Shown here: piece by piece, positions 24,663 to 33,475 of the stretch
Position numbering within the stretch: the first letter of the stretch is position 1
Layout: every line of letters begins with the position of its first letter
DNA from: Dethiobacter alkaliphilus
GTDB taxonomy: Bacteria > Bacillota > Dethiobacteria > DTU022 > UBA8154
Assembly: GCA_016841605.1 (NCBI GenBank)
Contig: JAENYV010000007.1
Span: 124,001 to 188,000, forward strand
Direction of reading: 5' to 3'
Length of the DNA: 64,000 nt
The notes under the pieces: generated by a model
The model's input: only the letters and a program-made list of their open reading frames with translations
Databases searched by the model: none
What the model was told of the DNA's origin: nothing
Translations under genes and position numbers: made by a program

Positions 24663-25484
24663 TTGGATCGGCAAAATCATTTGATATCTCTAGTCGCAGT
24701 TTTTTTATCTTTAGGGATTGGTATTTTAGTCGGCGCCTCAATGGGAGATAATGCTCTGGTTTTAAATCAGATCTCTGTTATTGAAGAGTTGCAAAACGAA
24801 ATCCGGACTTTTAAACAAGAGACAAAGCTATATAATGACCAGGTCAATCAGTTAAATCAAAAGATAAATGATTGGGAAAAATTAGAAGAAGATTATTTAA
24901 ATCCTTATTTTATCCAAAATAAGCTTGAAGGGCAGACAGTTAAAGTAATCTGCCAGGGTAATTTCCCGGGGGAAGTTAAAGAATTCCTGGATCTGACAGG
25001 TTGTCGTTATCAAGTCTTTTTATTTTCGCCGGAAATAAACTGGAATGAACTTATTTCATCACGAGACAAAAATAACGATCTTTTACCGGATGAAGATTTA
25101 GTTTCTTTAATTTCCGACCTACTTTCGGAAAGAATAAAGGCAAACAGTAGAGTAACCGATTTGCCCTTCTTTTTGGAAGAGAAAAAAATATTAGCAGTAT
25201 ATGAAAATGACTCTTCTTTATTGCAAAACGAGCCGAATGATCTTTATGAAAAAAACCTCTTATTTGTTTCAGGAACATTAGATCCGTTTCTTGCAAAAAT
25301 TGTGGAAGATTTATCGTGGGAACAAAATTTAATTTTTTTTCTTTCTTCAAGTGAAGAGAAGCTTTATCAAGAAGTTTCCGAAAACCCTTATGAGGACGGA
25401 CAACTACGAATAGACAACTTATCCGGAAGGCTAAAACTTCTGGAATTAATTAAGGCCTCGAAATCAGAAAACTGCACAAGCTGA
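24663..25484 (+). CDS. steB: SteB/MctB-like membrane protein (copper transporter family name)
   Basis: A 273-residue protein with one N-terminal transmembrane helix (LISLVAVFLSLGIGILVGASMG, in part), a coiled-coil segment (about 38-80) and an extracytoplasmic domain. The family is often named copper transporter MctB, but next to steA the septal SteB role is more likely. TTG 24663 start follows AAAAAGGGG. Its 5' neighbour ends 24 bp upstream. Confidence 0.75.
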   Translation: MDRQNHLISLVAVFLSLGIGILVGASMGDNALVLNQISVIEELQNEIRTFKQETKLYNDQVNQLNQKINDWEKLEEDYLNPYFIQNKLEGQTVKVICQGNFPGEVKEFLDLTGCRYQVFLFSPEINWNELISSRDKNNDLLPDEDLVSLISDLLSERIKANSRVTDLPFFLEEKKILAVYENDSSLLQNEPNDLYEKNLLFVSGTLDPFLAKIVEDLSWEQNLIFFLSSSEEKLYQEVSENPYEDGQLRIDNLSGRLKLLELIKASKSENCTS

Positions 25485-25550
25485 ATTTGGAATACTAAAA
25501 GTGCATGGATACCCTGAAATTGGCAAAAATGATTTAAAGGGGATATTATA

Positions 25551-26216
25551 ATGCCGGTCTCCGCCATAGTCCCTGCTTACAATGAAGAAGGATGGGTAGG
25601 AAAAACTGTTGAAGCACTTCTTAAGATTCCGGAAATGGAGGAGGTGATCGTTAGCGATGACGGTTCTACCGATAACACTTCCCATGAAGCACAGGAAGCG
25701 GGGGCTATCGTCTGCCGCAGCAACCTTAATAGAGGAAAATGCCAGGCACTTCGGGAAGGTATAAACATCTCCAAAGGAGAAATTCTCGCTTTTGTCGATG
25801 CAGACCTGAAAGAAACCGCTGTGCAGATTGAAAGATTGATTCATTCCGTTTTGGCTGATGAAACAGATATGGCTATCGCCTCATTCAGTGCAAATAAACC
25901 TGCAGGTTTGGGTATGACAAAATCCCTTGCTTATTGGGGAATTCGTTGTTTTACCGGAAGAAAAATGCTGTCTCCCCTCTCGGGACAGCGAGTTTTCAGG
26001 CGTGAATTGTGGAATCTGTTAAATTTTCGGGCCGAAGGATTTGCGGCGGAAGTTGAGCTTACTATTGAAAGCATCCAAAACGGGTTCCGTGTCAAAGAAA
26101 TACCGGTTTGTATGTCCCACAGGTGTGGAGGAAATGATTTTCATTCTTTTCTTCACCGGGGAAAACAATTTTGGGAAATCTTAAACCTGCTTTATCAAAG
26201 AGTAAATCGCCTTTAA
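25551..26216 (+). CDS. Glycosyltransferase family 2
   Basis: A 221-residue GT-A glycosyltransferase. It shows the opening VSAIVPAYNEEGWVGKTVEALL, the nucleotide-binding DDGSTDNT and the DXD-like FVDADLK (about residues 82-88), followed by SGQRVFRRELW. There is no transmembrane tail, so it is cytoplasmic or peripheral. It lies between steB-like and MraY-like genes, which points to a cell-surface polysaccharide step; donor and acceptor are unknown. Start ATG 25551 with AAAGGGGAT upstream. Confidence 0.85.
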   Translation: MPVSAIVPAYNEEGWVGKTVEALLKIPEMEEVIVSDDGSTDNTSHEAQEAGAIVCRSNLNRGKCQALREGINISKGEILAFVDADLKETAVQIERLIHSVLADETDMAIASFSANKPAGLGMTKSLAYWGIRCFTGRKMLSPLSGQRVFRRELWNLLNFRAEGFAAEVELTIESIQNGFRVKEIPVCMSHRCGGNDFHSFLHRGKQFWEILNLLYQRVNRL

Positions 26217-26234
26217 TAAAGGAGACATAAATAA

Positions 26235-27050
26235 GTGAATATTTTAATGACAATACTATTTCCATTGCTGTTTATGCAGCTCAGTATTCCTCTTTTTATT
26301 AATTGGCAGGCACAAAAAAAAATAATGATGAAAAATTATGAAGGAAAAGCAATTGCCACGGCGGGAGGAGCCATTCTTTTTCTTGCTTATTTGCTTTCTT
26401 ATCCTTTTTTTCTTAGAAGCTCCTTGCCTGCAACTTTTCCCTGGGGTTTGCTTTTTATTTATCTTTTGGGCATTACGCTTTTAGGGATTATTGATGATTT
26501 TTGGGGTGAGAAGGAATGCAAAGGATTAAGAGGGCATTTTTACAAATTTTGGAGAAAAGAAGGAATCTCCACAGGGATGTACAAAGCTGTCGGCGGCCTT
26601 TTGCTGGGAACTTTTATATCTTCAAGAATAAGTGAAGGACACTGGGGGGATTGGATCATGAAAGGCTTGCTTCTGGCGTTGCTTTCAAATTTTTTTAATC
26701 TGTTGGATACCAGACCTGCCAGAGCAAGCAAAATATTTTTTTTCGTTTCTTTTCTTTTTATTCTTTTCTTCCGCTCTTTCATCTGGGTCTTAATGCCAAT
26801 TTGGGGAACTCTTCTTCTTTATCTTCATTGGGAACAAAGTAAAAAGATTATGTTAGGAGATACGGGAGCATACATGCTTGGAGGAGTTTTGGGCTTTTTA
26901 TCTCTTTTTACCTTATCCGGTAGATCGATAATCTTTTTAAATATTATTTTGCTATCATTACATCTTTTTTGTGAAAGGTTTTCTCTTAACAAGATCATTG
27001 AAGAAAAGTTATCTTTTAACTCTCTAGAACGAACAGGCAGGAAAAATTAG
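26235..27050 (+). CDS. MraY/WecA-like glycosyl-1-phosphate transferase (divergent)
   Basis: A 271-residue polytopic protein with about eight hydrophobic helices. It keeps family landmarks in order: NYEGKAIATAGGAILFL near the start, LLGIIDDFWG (the DD pair, about 78-85), NFFNLLDTRPARA (N and D) and MLGDTGAYMLGGVLGF (D). These proteins move a sugar phosphate from UDP-sugar to a polyprenyl phosphate. It is shorter than MraY and its substrate is unknown. GTG 26235 follows AAAGGAGAC. Its stop overlaps the next start by one base. Confidence 0.75.
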   Translation: MNILMTILFPLLFMQLSIPLFINWQAQKKIMMKNYEGKAIATAGGAILFLAYLLSYPFFLRSSLPATFPWGLLFIYLLGITLLGIIDDFWGEKECKGLRGHFYKFWRKEGISTGMYKAVGGLLLGTFISSRISEGHWGDWIMKGLLLALLSNFFNLLDTRPARASKIFFFVSFLFILFFRSFIWVLMPIWGTLLLYLHWEQSKKIMLGDTGAYMLGGVLGFLSLFTLSGRSIIFLNIILLSLHLFCERFSLNKIIEEKLSFNSLERTGRKN

Positions 27051-28162
27051 TGATTAGCATTGAAACAGGAATTATTGAAAAAATTTGTTGGGAGAGAAAA
27101 GGCCTGCAATGCGTCGAAGTCCGTCTGGCGGGGGAAAAAGAAAAAGCCTTGAACTATCCGGCGTTAACAGGGAAAGTAATACCCGGACAACAGGTTTATT
27201 TAAATACAACAGCCGTAAAACTTGGTTTGGGCAGCGGCGGCTATCATTTCATCCTGTTAAACCCCATTCGCGAAAATATCCCTCTTTCATCGCAAGGTCA
27301 TATTATTAAACTTCGTTATACGCCAATACAGCTTAAAGTCCGGACTTATGAAGAAAAAGTGCGGACAAAGAATCCGGATGTTTCTCTGCAAAAATATCCC
27401 GGTCTGAACAATATACCTGTTGTTATCGGCGAGCTTCATAGTATGGTTGCACCGTTTGTTACTCTTTTTAAAAGGAAACATCCCGAGAAACGTATCGTCT
27501 ACATCATGACTGATAGTGCTTCTTTGCCCCTTTACCTCAGCGATACGGTAGCAAAATTAAGAGCAACAAATATGCTGAACGGAACTGTGACCTGCGGTCA
27601 TGCTTTCGGGGGAGATATAGAGACGGTTAATGTTTATTCCGCATTGATTGCCGCCAAAGAAGAATTGGCGGCAGATGTCATTCTTCTTGCACCCGGCCCC
27701 GGAGTAGTAGGCACAGGAACCAGGTACGGGTTTAGCGGAATTGAGCAGGGCGAACACATCGACAGAGTACACAAGTTTAAGGGAATACCGGTCTTTATAC
27801 CCAGGATAAGTTTCGCAGATCAACGATCCAGGCATTACGGCCTAAGTCATCACTCCCTTACATCTCTGGGAGAAATCGCCTCCTCAGGAGCTTACCTTCC
27901 TCTTCCTGTTCTTAATAAAAAGAAGCAGCGCTTTCTTTTTCAGCAACTTAGAGGGGCCGGATTACCGGGGAAACACACTCTGGTACTGATTAAAATTCCC
28001 TCGCTGAAGATAATTTTGCAAAATAATTTTCCGGATGTGAAAACAATGGGGAGAGGGGTCGTGGAAGATCCTGATTTTTTTATAGCGGTATCTGCGGCTG
28101 CAATTTTTACGGGAAAGTTAATTAACAACTTTAAAATCTCTCTGCGGAATTCTAAAGCTTGA
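27050..28162 (+). CDS. DUF3866 family protein
   Basis: A 370-residue protein with no recognised catalytic domain, matching the DUF3866 family of sporulating Firmicutes and some actinobacteria. Visible landmarks are VNVYSALIAAKEELAADVILLAPGPGVVGTGT (Gly/Pro-rich loop, about 203-232) and ISFADQRSRHYGLSHHSLTSLG. There is no signal peptide or transmembrane helix. GTG 27050 overlaps the previous stop by one base, so it is translated together with the MraY-like gene. Confidence 0.75.
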   Translation: MISIETGIIEKICWERKGLQCVEVRLAGEKEKALNYPALTGKVIPGQQVYLNTTAVKLGLGSGGYHFILLNPIRENIPLSSQGHIIKLRYTPIQLKVRTYEEKVRTKNPDVSLQKYPGLNNIPVVIGELHSMVAPFVTLFKRKHPEKRIVYIMTDSASLPLYLSDTVAKLRATNMLNGTVTCGHAFGGDIETVNVYSALIAAKEELAADVILLAPGPGVVGTGTRYGFSGIEQGEHIDRVHKFKGIPVFIPRISFADQRSRHYGLSHHSLTSLGEIASSGAYLPLPVLNKKKQRFLFQQLRGAGLPGKHTLVLIKIPSLKIILQNNFPDVKTMGRGVVEDPDFFIAVSAAAIFTGKLINNFKISLRNSKA

Positions 28163-28225
28163 CTTACAGTAATACAATTTTTGTAGATCAATTTTTCTGC
28201 AGGAAACCGTAAAGAGGCGATTCTT

Positions 28226-28864
28226 TTGAAATCTGTCCGCAGAGCATTGCTGGAATATTTGAGAGAAAATATGGGAATATATATTTTCGTAACTTCTTTT
28301 TTTTTGGGAGGTATTGCAGCCGGTGCCCTCATAGTCAAGTTTCTGGAAGCCGGTTACCTGGAGAAATTGCAAATATCTTTCTTTTCTTTTTTACAAAGCA
28401 GGCAGATTAATTCTCAAGGCAATCCGGAGTTTTTTCAACTATTAGAAGTTTCTTACCAAAAAAATTTTTTATTTTTAACAATTATGTGGTTTTTTGGCCT
28501 TTTTTGGCCCGGATTTCCTTTTGTCCTCTTAACCTTATTTTTAAAAGGATTGGCTCTTGGGTTTACGGTCGGCTTTATGGTTTCCAACTTTGCCTTAAAG
28601 GGTATTCTCTTCTCTCTGGCCGCACTTTTGCCCCATAATATTGTCTTAATTCCGGCGTTTCTTTTTGCTGCCACGATGGCGACAAGCTTCTCATATATGC
28701 ATTTTAAACAGCGGTTTTCTCCCAAGAAAACGTTAGCGGGATCGCATCTTCGTGAATATTGTTATTTTATCTTGATTTCCATTCTCTTTATCCTCATCGG
28801 AGGTCTTGTGGAGGCTTATCTATCTCCGGTTTTTATAAGTCTGGTTGTTTCTTATATCTTTTAA
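28226..28864 (+). CDS. spoIIM: Stage II sporulation protein M
   Basis: A 212-residue polytopic protein with five or six hydrophobic segments and the SpoIIM-type sequence IMWFFGLFWPGFPFVLLTLFLKGLALGFTVGFM (about 90-122). In the mother cell it works with SpoIID and SpoIIP to remodel peptidoglycan during engulfment; spoIIP lies at 50487. TTG 28226 with AAAGAGG. The gene order spoIIM-xerD is common in Clostridia. Confidence 0.92.
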   Translation: MKSVRRALLEYLRENMGIYIFVTSFFLGGIAAGALIVKFLEAGYLEKLQISFFSFLQSRQINSQGNPEFFQLLEVSYQKNFLFLTIMWFFGLFWPGFPFVLLTLFLKGLALGFTVGFMVSNFALKGILFSLAALLPHNIVLIPAFLFAATMATSFSYMHFKQRFSPKKTLAGSHLREYCYFILISILFILIGGLVEAYLSPVFISLVVSYIF

Positions 28865-28966
28865 ATTAATTTCCTATAAAAGACATACTTATAAAGAGGA
28901 TTTTACATTGTTATGTGGAATAAGTTATATGAATTGCTTCAATTATGTTAAAGGGGATAACCTTGG

Positions 28967-29854
28967 ATGGAGAGGTTATTAAAGGAATTTATTTATTTTC
29001 TTTCCGTGGAAAAAGGGCTTTCCAGCAATACACTGGAATCATATCAACGGGACTTACGCAAGTTTTTTCTTTTTTTACGGGGAAAAAATATCAATGAAAT
29101 TGTAAAAATTTCCAGAATAATTATTACGGATTTCCTAATGGAGCAGAGAGAAAAAGGTCTTGCTCCATCAACTTTAACTAGAAATTTGGCTTCAATTCGC
29201 TCTTTTTATCAGTTTCTTTTAAAGGAACAAATAATTACTGAAAATCCAGCCGTGGAATTGGAGACACCTAGGGCCGAAAAAAAATTGCCCAAAGTTCTCT
29301 CCTTTAACGAAATAGAACTTTTACTGGAACAGCCGGAGACAAAAAATGCTATCGGTTTAAGGGATAAGGCTATGCTGGAATTACTTTATGCAACCGGTAT
29401 CAGGGTCTCGGAGTTGGTGTCATTAAATGTAAATGAAGTTAATTTGAAAATGGGCTTTCTCAAATGTGATGGGAAAGGGAATAAAGAAAGAATGATCCCT
29501 TTGGGATCGGTAGCAATCCGAAGTATTCAGGAATATCTGCAAAACAGCAGGCCGAAAATACTTAAACAGAAGGAAGAAAAAGCTCTGTTTGTCAATCAGC
29601 AGGGAACAAGGTTGACCAGACAGGGCTTCTGGAAAATATTAAAAAAATATGCACTTAAAGCCGGGATAGAGACGGATATAACTCCTCACACCCTGCGCCA
29701 TTCTTTTGCCACTCATTTACTGGAAAACGGTGCTGATCTGCGATCAGTACAGGAAATGCTCGGTCATGCAGATATAGCAACTACACAAATTTATACGCAT
29801 GTGGCGCGGCGTAAAATTAAGGAAATTTATAATCAAACACATCCCCGGGCATAA
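28967..29854 (+). CDS. xerD: Tyrosine recombinase XerD-like
   Basis: A 295-residue chromosomal tyrosine recombinase. It has an N-terminal SAM-like core-binding domain (residues 1-85) and a catalytic domain carrying ATGIRVSELVSL (Arg), TPHTLRHSFATHLL (His-x-x-Arg), MLGHADIATTQIYTH (His and the Tyr nucleophile). It resolves chromosome dimers at dif. Its location inside a housekeeping run and the conserved spoIIM-xerD order argue against a mobile integrase. Start ATG 28967 with AAAGGGG upstream. Confidence 0.93.
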   Translation: MERLLKEFIYFLSVEKGLSSNTLESYQRDLRKFFLFLRGKNINEIVKISRIIITDFLMEQREKGLAPSTLTRNLASIRSFYQFLLKEQIITENPAVELETPRAEKKLPKVLSFNEIELLLEQPETKNAIGLRDKAMLELLYATGIRVSELVSLNVNEVNLKMGFLKCDGKGNKERMIPLGSVAIRSIQEYLQNSRPKILKQKEEKALFVNQQGTRLTRQGFWKILKKYALKAGIETDITPHTLRHSFATHLLENGADLRSVQEMLGHADIATTQIYTHVARRKIKEIYNQTHPRA

Positions 29855-29924
29855 ATAAGGAGGCCGTATTTATTTTAGTCCGGTAAAAGTTTTGCAGAAA
29901 AACTTTTGAGGAGAGAGTATCGCC

Positions 29925-31241
29925 ATGAGATTTCTGGATTTAATTCTCAAAAAAAGGGATGGGGAGAGCCTTTCACCGGAAGAAATAAGTTTTATAATTC
30001 AGGAATATAATCAGGGAAGTATACCGGATTATCAGATGTCCTCCCTCCTAATGGCTATTTTTTTCCAGGGTCTAAACAACAGGGAAACGAGCGCTTTTAC
30101 CGCAGCCCTGGCTGAGTCGGGTGAAGTGCTTGACTTTGCTTCATTGGGAAAAATTGTTGCCGACAAGCACAGCAGCGGAGGTGTTGGGGATAAGGTTACG
30201 ATAATCCTGGCACCGCTGGTTGCGGCGGCAGGAGTTCCGGTAGCAAAAATTTCGGGAAGGGGTTTGGGCTTTACCGGCGGAACCATTGACAAACTGGAAA
30301 GTATCCCGGGTTTTAGCGCCAATTTAACCGTTCGGGAATTCTCTCAACTGGTTCGGGATAATGACCTTGCTATCATGGCGCAAACGGATAGTATTACCCC
30401 CGCTGAAGGAAAACTTTACGCCTTAAGAGATGTAACAGGTACTGTTGAAAATATCTCCCTTATTGCCGCTTCAATTATGAGCAAAAAAATCGCCGCGGGA
30501 GCCGGCGCTATTTTACTGGACGTTAAAACCGGACGGGGAGCTTTTATGCATAGTAAGGAAGAAGCTTTTCATCTCTCCGAGACCATGGTACGGATTGGGA
30601 AAGAAATGGGTAGGAAAGTTGTTTCGGTTGTGACGGATATGAGCCAGCCACTGGGTTTTGCTGTGGGGAATGCCCTGGAGATTAAGGAAGCCATGGCAGT
30701 CTTAAAGGGTGAAGGTCCGCAAGATGTGGAACAACTTTGCCTCTTTCTGGGTGGAATAATGCTGGCACTGGCCGGTAAAGTACGTAACCCGGAAGATGGC
30801 CAAAAGGAATTGGCCAGGCTTCTTAAAAATGGAGTTGCTCTGGAAAAATTTAAACAAATGATTGCCTCTCAGGGAGGAAATTTAGAGTACCTGGATAACA
30901 CAGAGCTTCTCCCCAAGGCTTCTTGTATTGAGCTTGTTAAAGCTCCGAAAAGCGGCTATTTAAAAGAGAGTGACGCCCTCCGTGTCGGACGAGTCGCTGT
31001 TTCTTTAGGAGCCGGCAGATCAGTGAAAGGAGAGGCCATTGACCCCGGCGTTGGAGTTCTTTTAACCCACAAAGTGGGTGATCATGTTGATGAAGGTGAA
31101 ATACTCGCATCTCTTCAAGGAAATAATGAAGAGATACTTTCCGCTTCGGTAAAAGAACTATCCAATGCTTTTTTAATCGTAGATGAGAAAATCGAACCTC
31201 TTCCCATGATTCACGGCGTTGTTCCTCCTTTCCCCAGTTAA
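29925..31241 (+). CDS. pdp: Pyrimidine-nucleoside (thymidine) phosphorylase
   Basis: A 438-residue glycosyltransferase of the thymidine/pyrimidine phosphorylase family that splits pyrimidine nucleosides with phosphate. The phosphate-binding VADKHSSGGVGDKVTIILAP (about 80-99) is complete, and SGRGLGFTGGTIDKLESIPG follows. The small C-terminal domain includes GVGVLLTHKVGDHVDEGE. The length is normal. It sits after xerD and before dacF, as in Bacillus. Start ATG 29925 with TTGAGGAGAG. Confidence 0.95.
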   Translation: MRFLDLILKKRDGESLSPEEISFIIQEYNQGSIPDYQMSSLLMAIFFQGLNNRETSAFTAALAESGEVLDFASLGKIVADKHSSGGVGDKVTIILAPLVAAAGVPVAKISGRGLGFTGGTIDKLESIPGFSANLTVREFSQLVRDNDLAIMAQTDSITPAEGKLYALRDVTGTVENISLIAASIMSKKIAAGAGAILLDVKTGRGAFMHSKEEAFHLSETMVRIGKEMGRKVVSVVTDMSQPLGFAVGNALEIKEAMAVLKGEGPQDVEQLCLFLGGIMLALAGKVRNPEDGQKELARLLKNGVALEKFKQMIASQGGNLEYLDNTELLPKASCIELVKAPKSGYLKESDALRVGRVAVSLGAGRSVKGEAIDPGVGVLLTHKVGDHVDEGEILASLQGNNEEILSASVKELSNAFLIVDEKIEPLPMIHGVVPPFPS

Positions 31242-31287
31242 TAAATAACATAATACGGGGGATAATATTTTCAGGAGGGATTTCGCG

Positions 31288-32478
31288 ATGAAAAAAAAAT
31301 TAACACAAATTTTTTGCGTGAAAATTGCTTTTCTCTTAACATTTGTCTTTGTTGCTGCTCTTTTTCCCTTAAATCGAACCGTGAGTGCCCAGGAATTTGA
31401 TTTGCAGTCAAAGGCAGCCCTGTTAATGGAAAATTCAACAGGGGAAATTATTTTTTCCTTTAACGAGCAAGAAAGAATTTTCCCCGCCAGTGTCACTAAA
31501 ATTATGACACTTCTGCTTGCCCTTGAGGCTCTGGAGCGGGGGGAGTTTACACTTCAAGACGAAGTTCCGATTACGGAAACAGCAGCAAAAATGGGTGGGT
31601 CGCAGCTTTTTTTAAGTCCGGGAGATGTCGTGGATGTGCAATCACTTTTAATCGGAATCGCTGTGGGATCAGGAAATGATGCCGCTACAGCCCTGGCTGA
31701 ATATATGGCCGGAAGTGTGGAAGGCTTTGTGGAACAGATGAACTGTCGGGCCGGGGAACTGGGCATGAAAAACACCCACTTTGTTAATCCAACGGGGTTA
31801 CATGACGAAAATCATTATACCACTGCTTATGACACCGCGATCATGGCCAGGAAACTTCTTACATACCCTCTTTTTTTTCAGTGGAGTACAATCTGGATGG
31901 ATGAAAATTTCCTTGAAGGAAAAATTAAAAGCGGAAAAGTTTATCTTAGCAATACCAATAGACTAATTCGTTATTACCAGGGTTGCGATGGAGTAAAAAC
32001 AGGATATACAGACCAAGCTCTGCATAGTATTGTCGCAACTGCAAAGCGAAATGAAACTCGTTTTTTAGCCGTTGTTTTTAATGCCCCCACCAGTGATATT
32101 CGTTACCTGGAAGCTCGAAAACTTTTAGATTATGGTTTTGCCAATTTTAAAAGTGTTCAGTTGGCCGGAGAAAATGAAAAGGTTAAAACGCTCCCTGTAG
32201 AAAAAGGGGATTTGCTGCAAGTGGATGTTGTAACCTCGAAAAATGTCAGCCTCTTATTGGATAAAGGGGCAGAATCCGGTTATTCGACTGAAGTAATTCT
32301 CCCCAACAAATTAAATGCTCCTCTCAAAAAAGGAGATAAAGTGGGGAGCATGCGGATCGTGGAAGGGGATAAATTATTAAAGGAAGTTGATCTCATCATC
32401 ACTGAAAATGTGGAAAAAGCCTCATTTATGATGCTTTTTAAGAGATATTTAGCCATGTGGACACACTTTGGCCGCTAA
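31288..32478 (+). CDS. dacF: D-alanyl-D-alanine carboxypeptidase DacF-like
   Basis: A 396-residue S11 DD-carboxypeptidase. It has a signal peptide (residues 1-35), the SxxK motif SVTK, the SGN motif (VGSGNDAATAL) and the KTG motif (VKTGYTD), then a C-terminal beta-rich domain and a terminal amphipathic anchor. It trims pentapeptides in peptidoglycan, in DacF's case in the spore cortex. It precedes spoIIAA, the usual dacF-spoIIA order. ATG 31288 follows CAGGAGG. Confidence 0.93.
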   Translation: MKKKLTQIFCVKIAFLLTFVFVAALFPLNRTVSAQEFDLQSKAALLMENSTGEIIFSFNEQERIFPASVTKIMTLLLALEALERGEFTLQDEVPITETAAKMGGSQLFLSPGDVVDVQSLLIGIAVGSGNDAATALAEYMAGSVEGFVEQMNCRAGELGMKNTHFVNPTGLHDENHYTTAYDTAIMARKLLTYPLFFQWSTIWMDENFLEGKIKSGKVYLSNTNRLIRYYQGCDGVKTGYTDQALHSIVATAKRNETRFLAVVFNAPTSDIRYLEARKLLDYGFANFKSVQLAGENEKVKTLPVEKGDLLQVDVVTSKNVSLLLDKGAESGYSTEVILPNKLNAPLKKGDKVGSMRIVEGDKLLKEVDLIITENVEKASFMMLFKRYLAMWTHFGR

Positions 32479-32492
32479 AAAAAACACTTCTT

Positions 32493-32517
32493 GCCCTTTA
32501 AGGGCTTTTCTTTTTTT
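32493..32517 (+). terminator. Probable terminator between dacF and spoIIAA
   Basis: Short stem GCCCT/AGGGC (from 32493) with a TTA loop and a T-rich end. It directly abuts the sigma-H promoter that follows. Confidence 0.5.
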
Positions 32518-32547
32518 GCAGGAAAATTACTCTAAAATGCAGAATTA
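32518..32547 (+). promoter_or_regulatory. Sigma-H promoter of spoIIA operon
   Basis: GCAGGAAAA (32518-32526), 12 bases, GCAGAATTA (32539-32547): a full match to RNAGGAWWW-N12-RNNGAATWW. It sits 34 bases before the spoIIAA start codon; sigma-H control of spoIIA is known in B. subtilis. Confidence 0.75.
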
Positions 32548-32580
32548 TTTTCCAGTAGTCTAGCAGGGAGGGGACGCTTT

Positions 32581-32916
32581 ATGCAGGTACAGTTAATCCG
32601 GAGAAAAAAACAACTGATCGTCAGGCTTAAAGGAGAGCTGGACCATCATACCGCTCAGCTTCTTCGGGATAGCGTAGAGAAGGAATTGGAAAAAGAAAAT
32701 GTCCAGGATCTTATCCTGAATGTGGAAAACTTAACTTTTATGGATAGTTCGGGAATCGGCGTTATTCTTGGCAGGTATAAACAGGTAAAAGCAAAAGGAG
32801 GAAAGACGGTCATCTGCGGTGCGGGATTGCATATTCAAAAAATACTTCAGATGGGAGGCGTTTTAAAAATAATTCCCCTTGCTGAGAACGAAAAGACAGC
32901 CCTGGCAAATTCATAG
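32581..32916 (+). CDS. spoIIAA: Anti-sigma F factor antagonist SpoIIAA
   Basis: A 111-residue STAS-domain protein. The phosphorylation site is in LTFMDSSGIGVILGRYK (Ser in DSSG, about residues 56-62). In its dephosphorylated form it binds SpoIIAB and releases sigma-F in the forespore. The ribosome binding site GGGAGGGG is strong. A gap of 110 bp separates it from spoIIAB, unlike the overlapping arrangement in B. subtilis. Confidence 0.96.
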   Translation: MQVQLIRRKKQLIVRLKGELDHHTAQLLRDSVEKELEKENVQDLILNVENLTFMDSSGIGVILGRYKQVKAKGGKTVICGAGLHIQKILQMGGVLKIIPLAENEKTALANS

Positions 32917-32979
32917 GCAGTGACCGGGGACGGATCCGCATTTTTTTATAAATACATTCCTTTATAAGAAACATAACTG

Positions 32980-33026
32980 AAGGAGGTGCCAAACTGGCTT
33001 GTGAAAAAGAGGCCAGTTTATGACAA
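32980..33026 (+). promoter_or_regulatory. Shine-Dalgarno plus bridging hairpin for spoIIAB
   Basis: A perfect AAGGAGGTG (32980-32988) lies 38 bases before ATG 33027, too far for normal use. Between them is a hairpin, AAACTGGCTT (32991-33000) with AGGCCAGTTT-type arm 33010-33019, eight Watson-Crick pairs plus G-U and U-A pairs, loop of nine. If folded, the effective spacing is nine bases (2 before plus 7 after the stem), which is ideal. Confidence 0.6.
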
Positions 33027-33461
33027 ATGGATTTTATGCATCTGGAAATACCGGCCAGATCAGAAAATGAGAGTTTTGTCCGGGTTGTGATTGCTGCTTT
33101 TGCTGCTCGCCTCGATCCGACTCTGGAAGAACTGAATGAGTTAAAAACTGCTGTCTCCGAAGCGGTAACGAACTGCATTTTACACGCATATGTGGACGCA
33201 GAAAGTGTAATCAGTATTAAAGCAGCTGCAGAGGATAATATCCTGATCGTCGAAATCGCGGACCGGGGAAAAGGTATTGAAGATATCGCCAAGGCCAGAG
33301 AGCCTCTTTATACGGATAAACCGGAACTTGAACGCTCAGGAATGGGCTTTACCATTATGGAAAATTTTATGGACGGATTAACGGTAAAATCAAAGAAAGG
33401 TGAAGGAACCGTTATAACCATGCGAAAAAATTTTGGCAAAACAGCCGGGCATAACCATTAA
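33027..33461 (+). CDS. spoIIAB: Anti-sigma F factor SpoIIAB
   Basis: A 144-residue GHKL-fold serine kinase and anti-sigma factor. It binds sigma-F and phosphorylates SpoIIAA. Motifs include the N-box SEAVTNCILHAYVD (about 48-61), the G1 box EIADRGKGIED and the G2 region ERSGMGFTIMENFMD. The start follows the B. subtilis pattern (M-HLEIPARSENESF). Its translation initiation appears unusual because of the hairpin between ribosome binding site and ATG. Confidence 0.96.
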   Translation: MDFMHLEIPARSENESFVRVVIAAFAARLDPTLEELNELKTAVSEAVTNCILHAYVDAESVISIKAAAEDNILIVEIADRGKGIEDIAKAREPLYTDKPELERSGMGFTIMENFMDGLTVKSKKGEGTVITMRKNFGKTAGHNH

Positions 33462-33475
33462 AAGGGGATAAAAAT

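Noticed and set aside
28967-29854. XerD-like gene as the integrase of a mobile element
   Set aside because: It lies in a conserved spoIIM-xerD-pdp order 30 kb from the element and matches chromosomal XerD.
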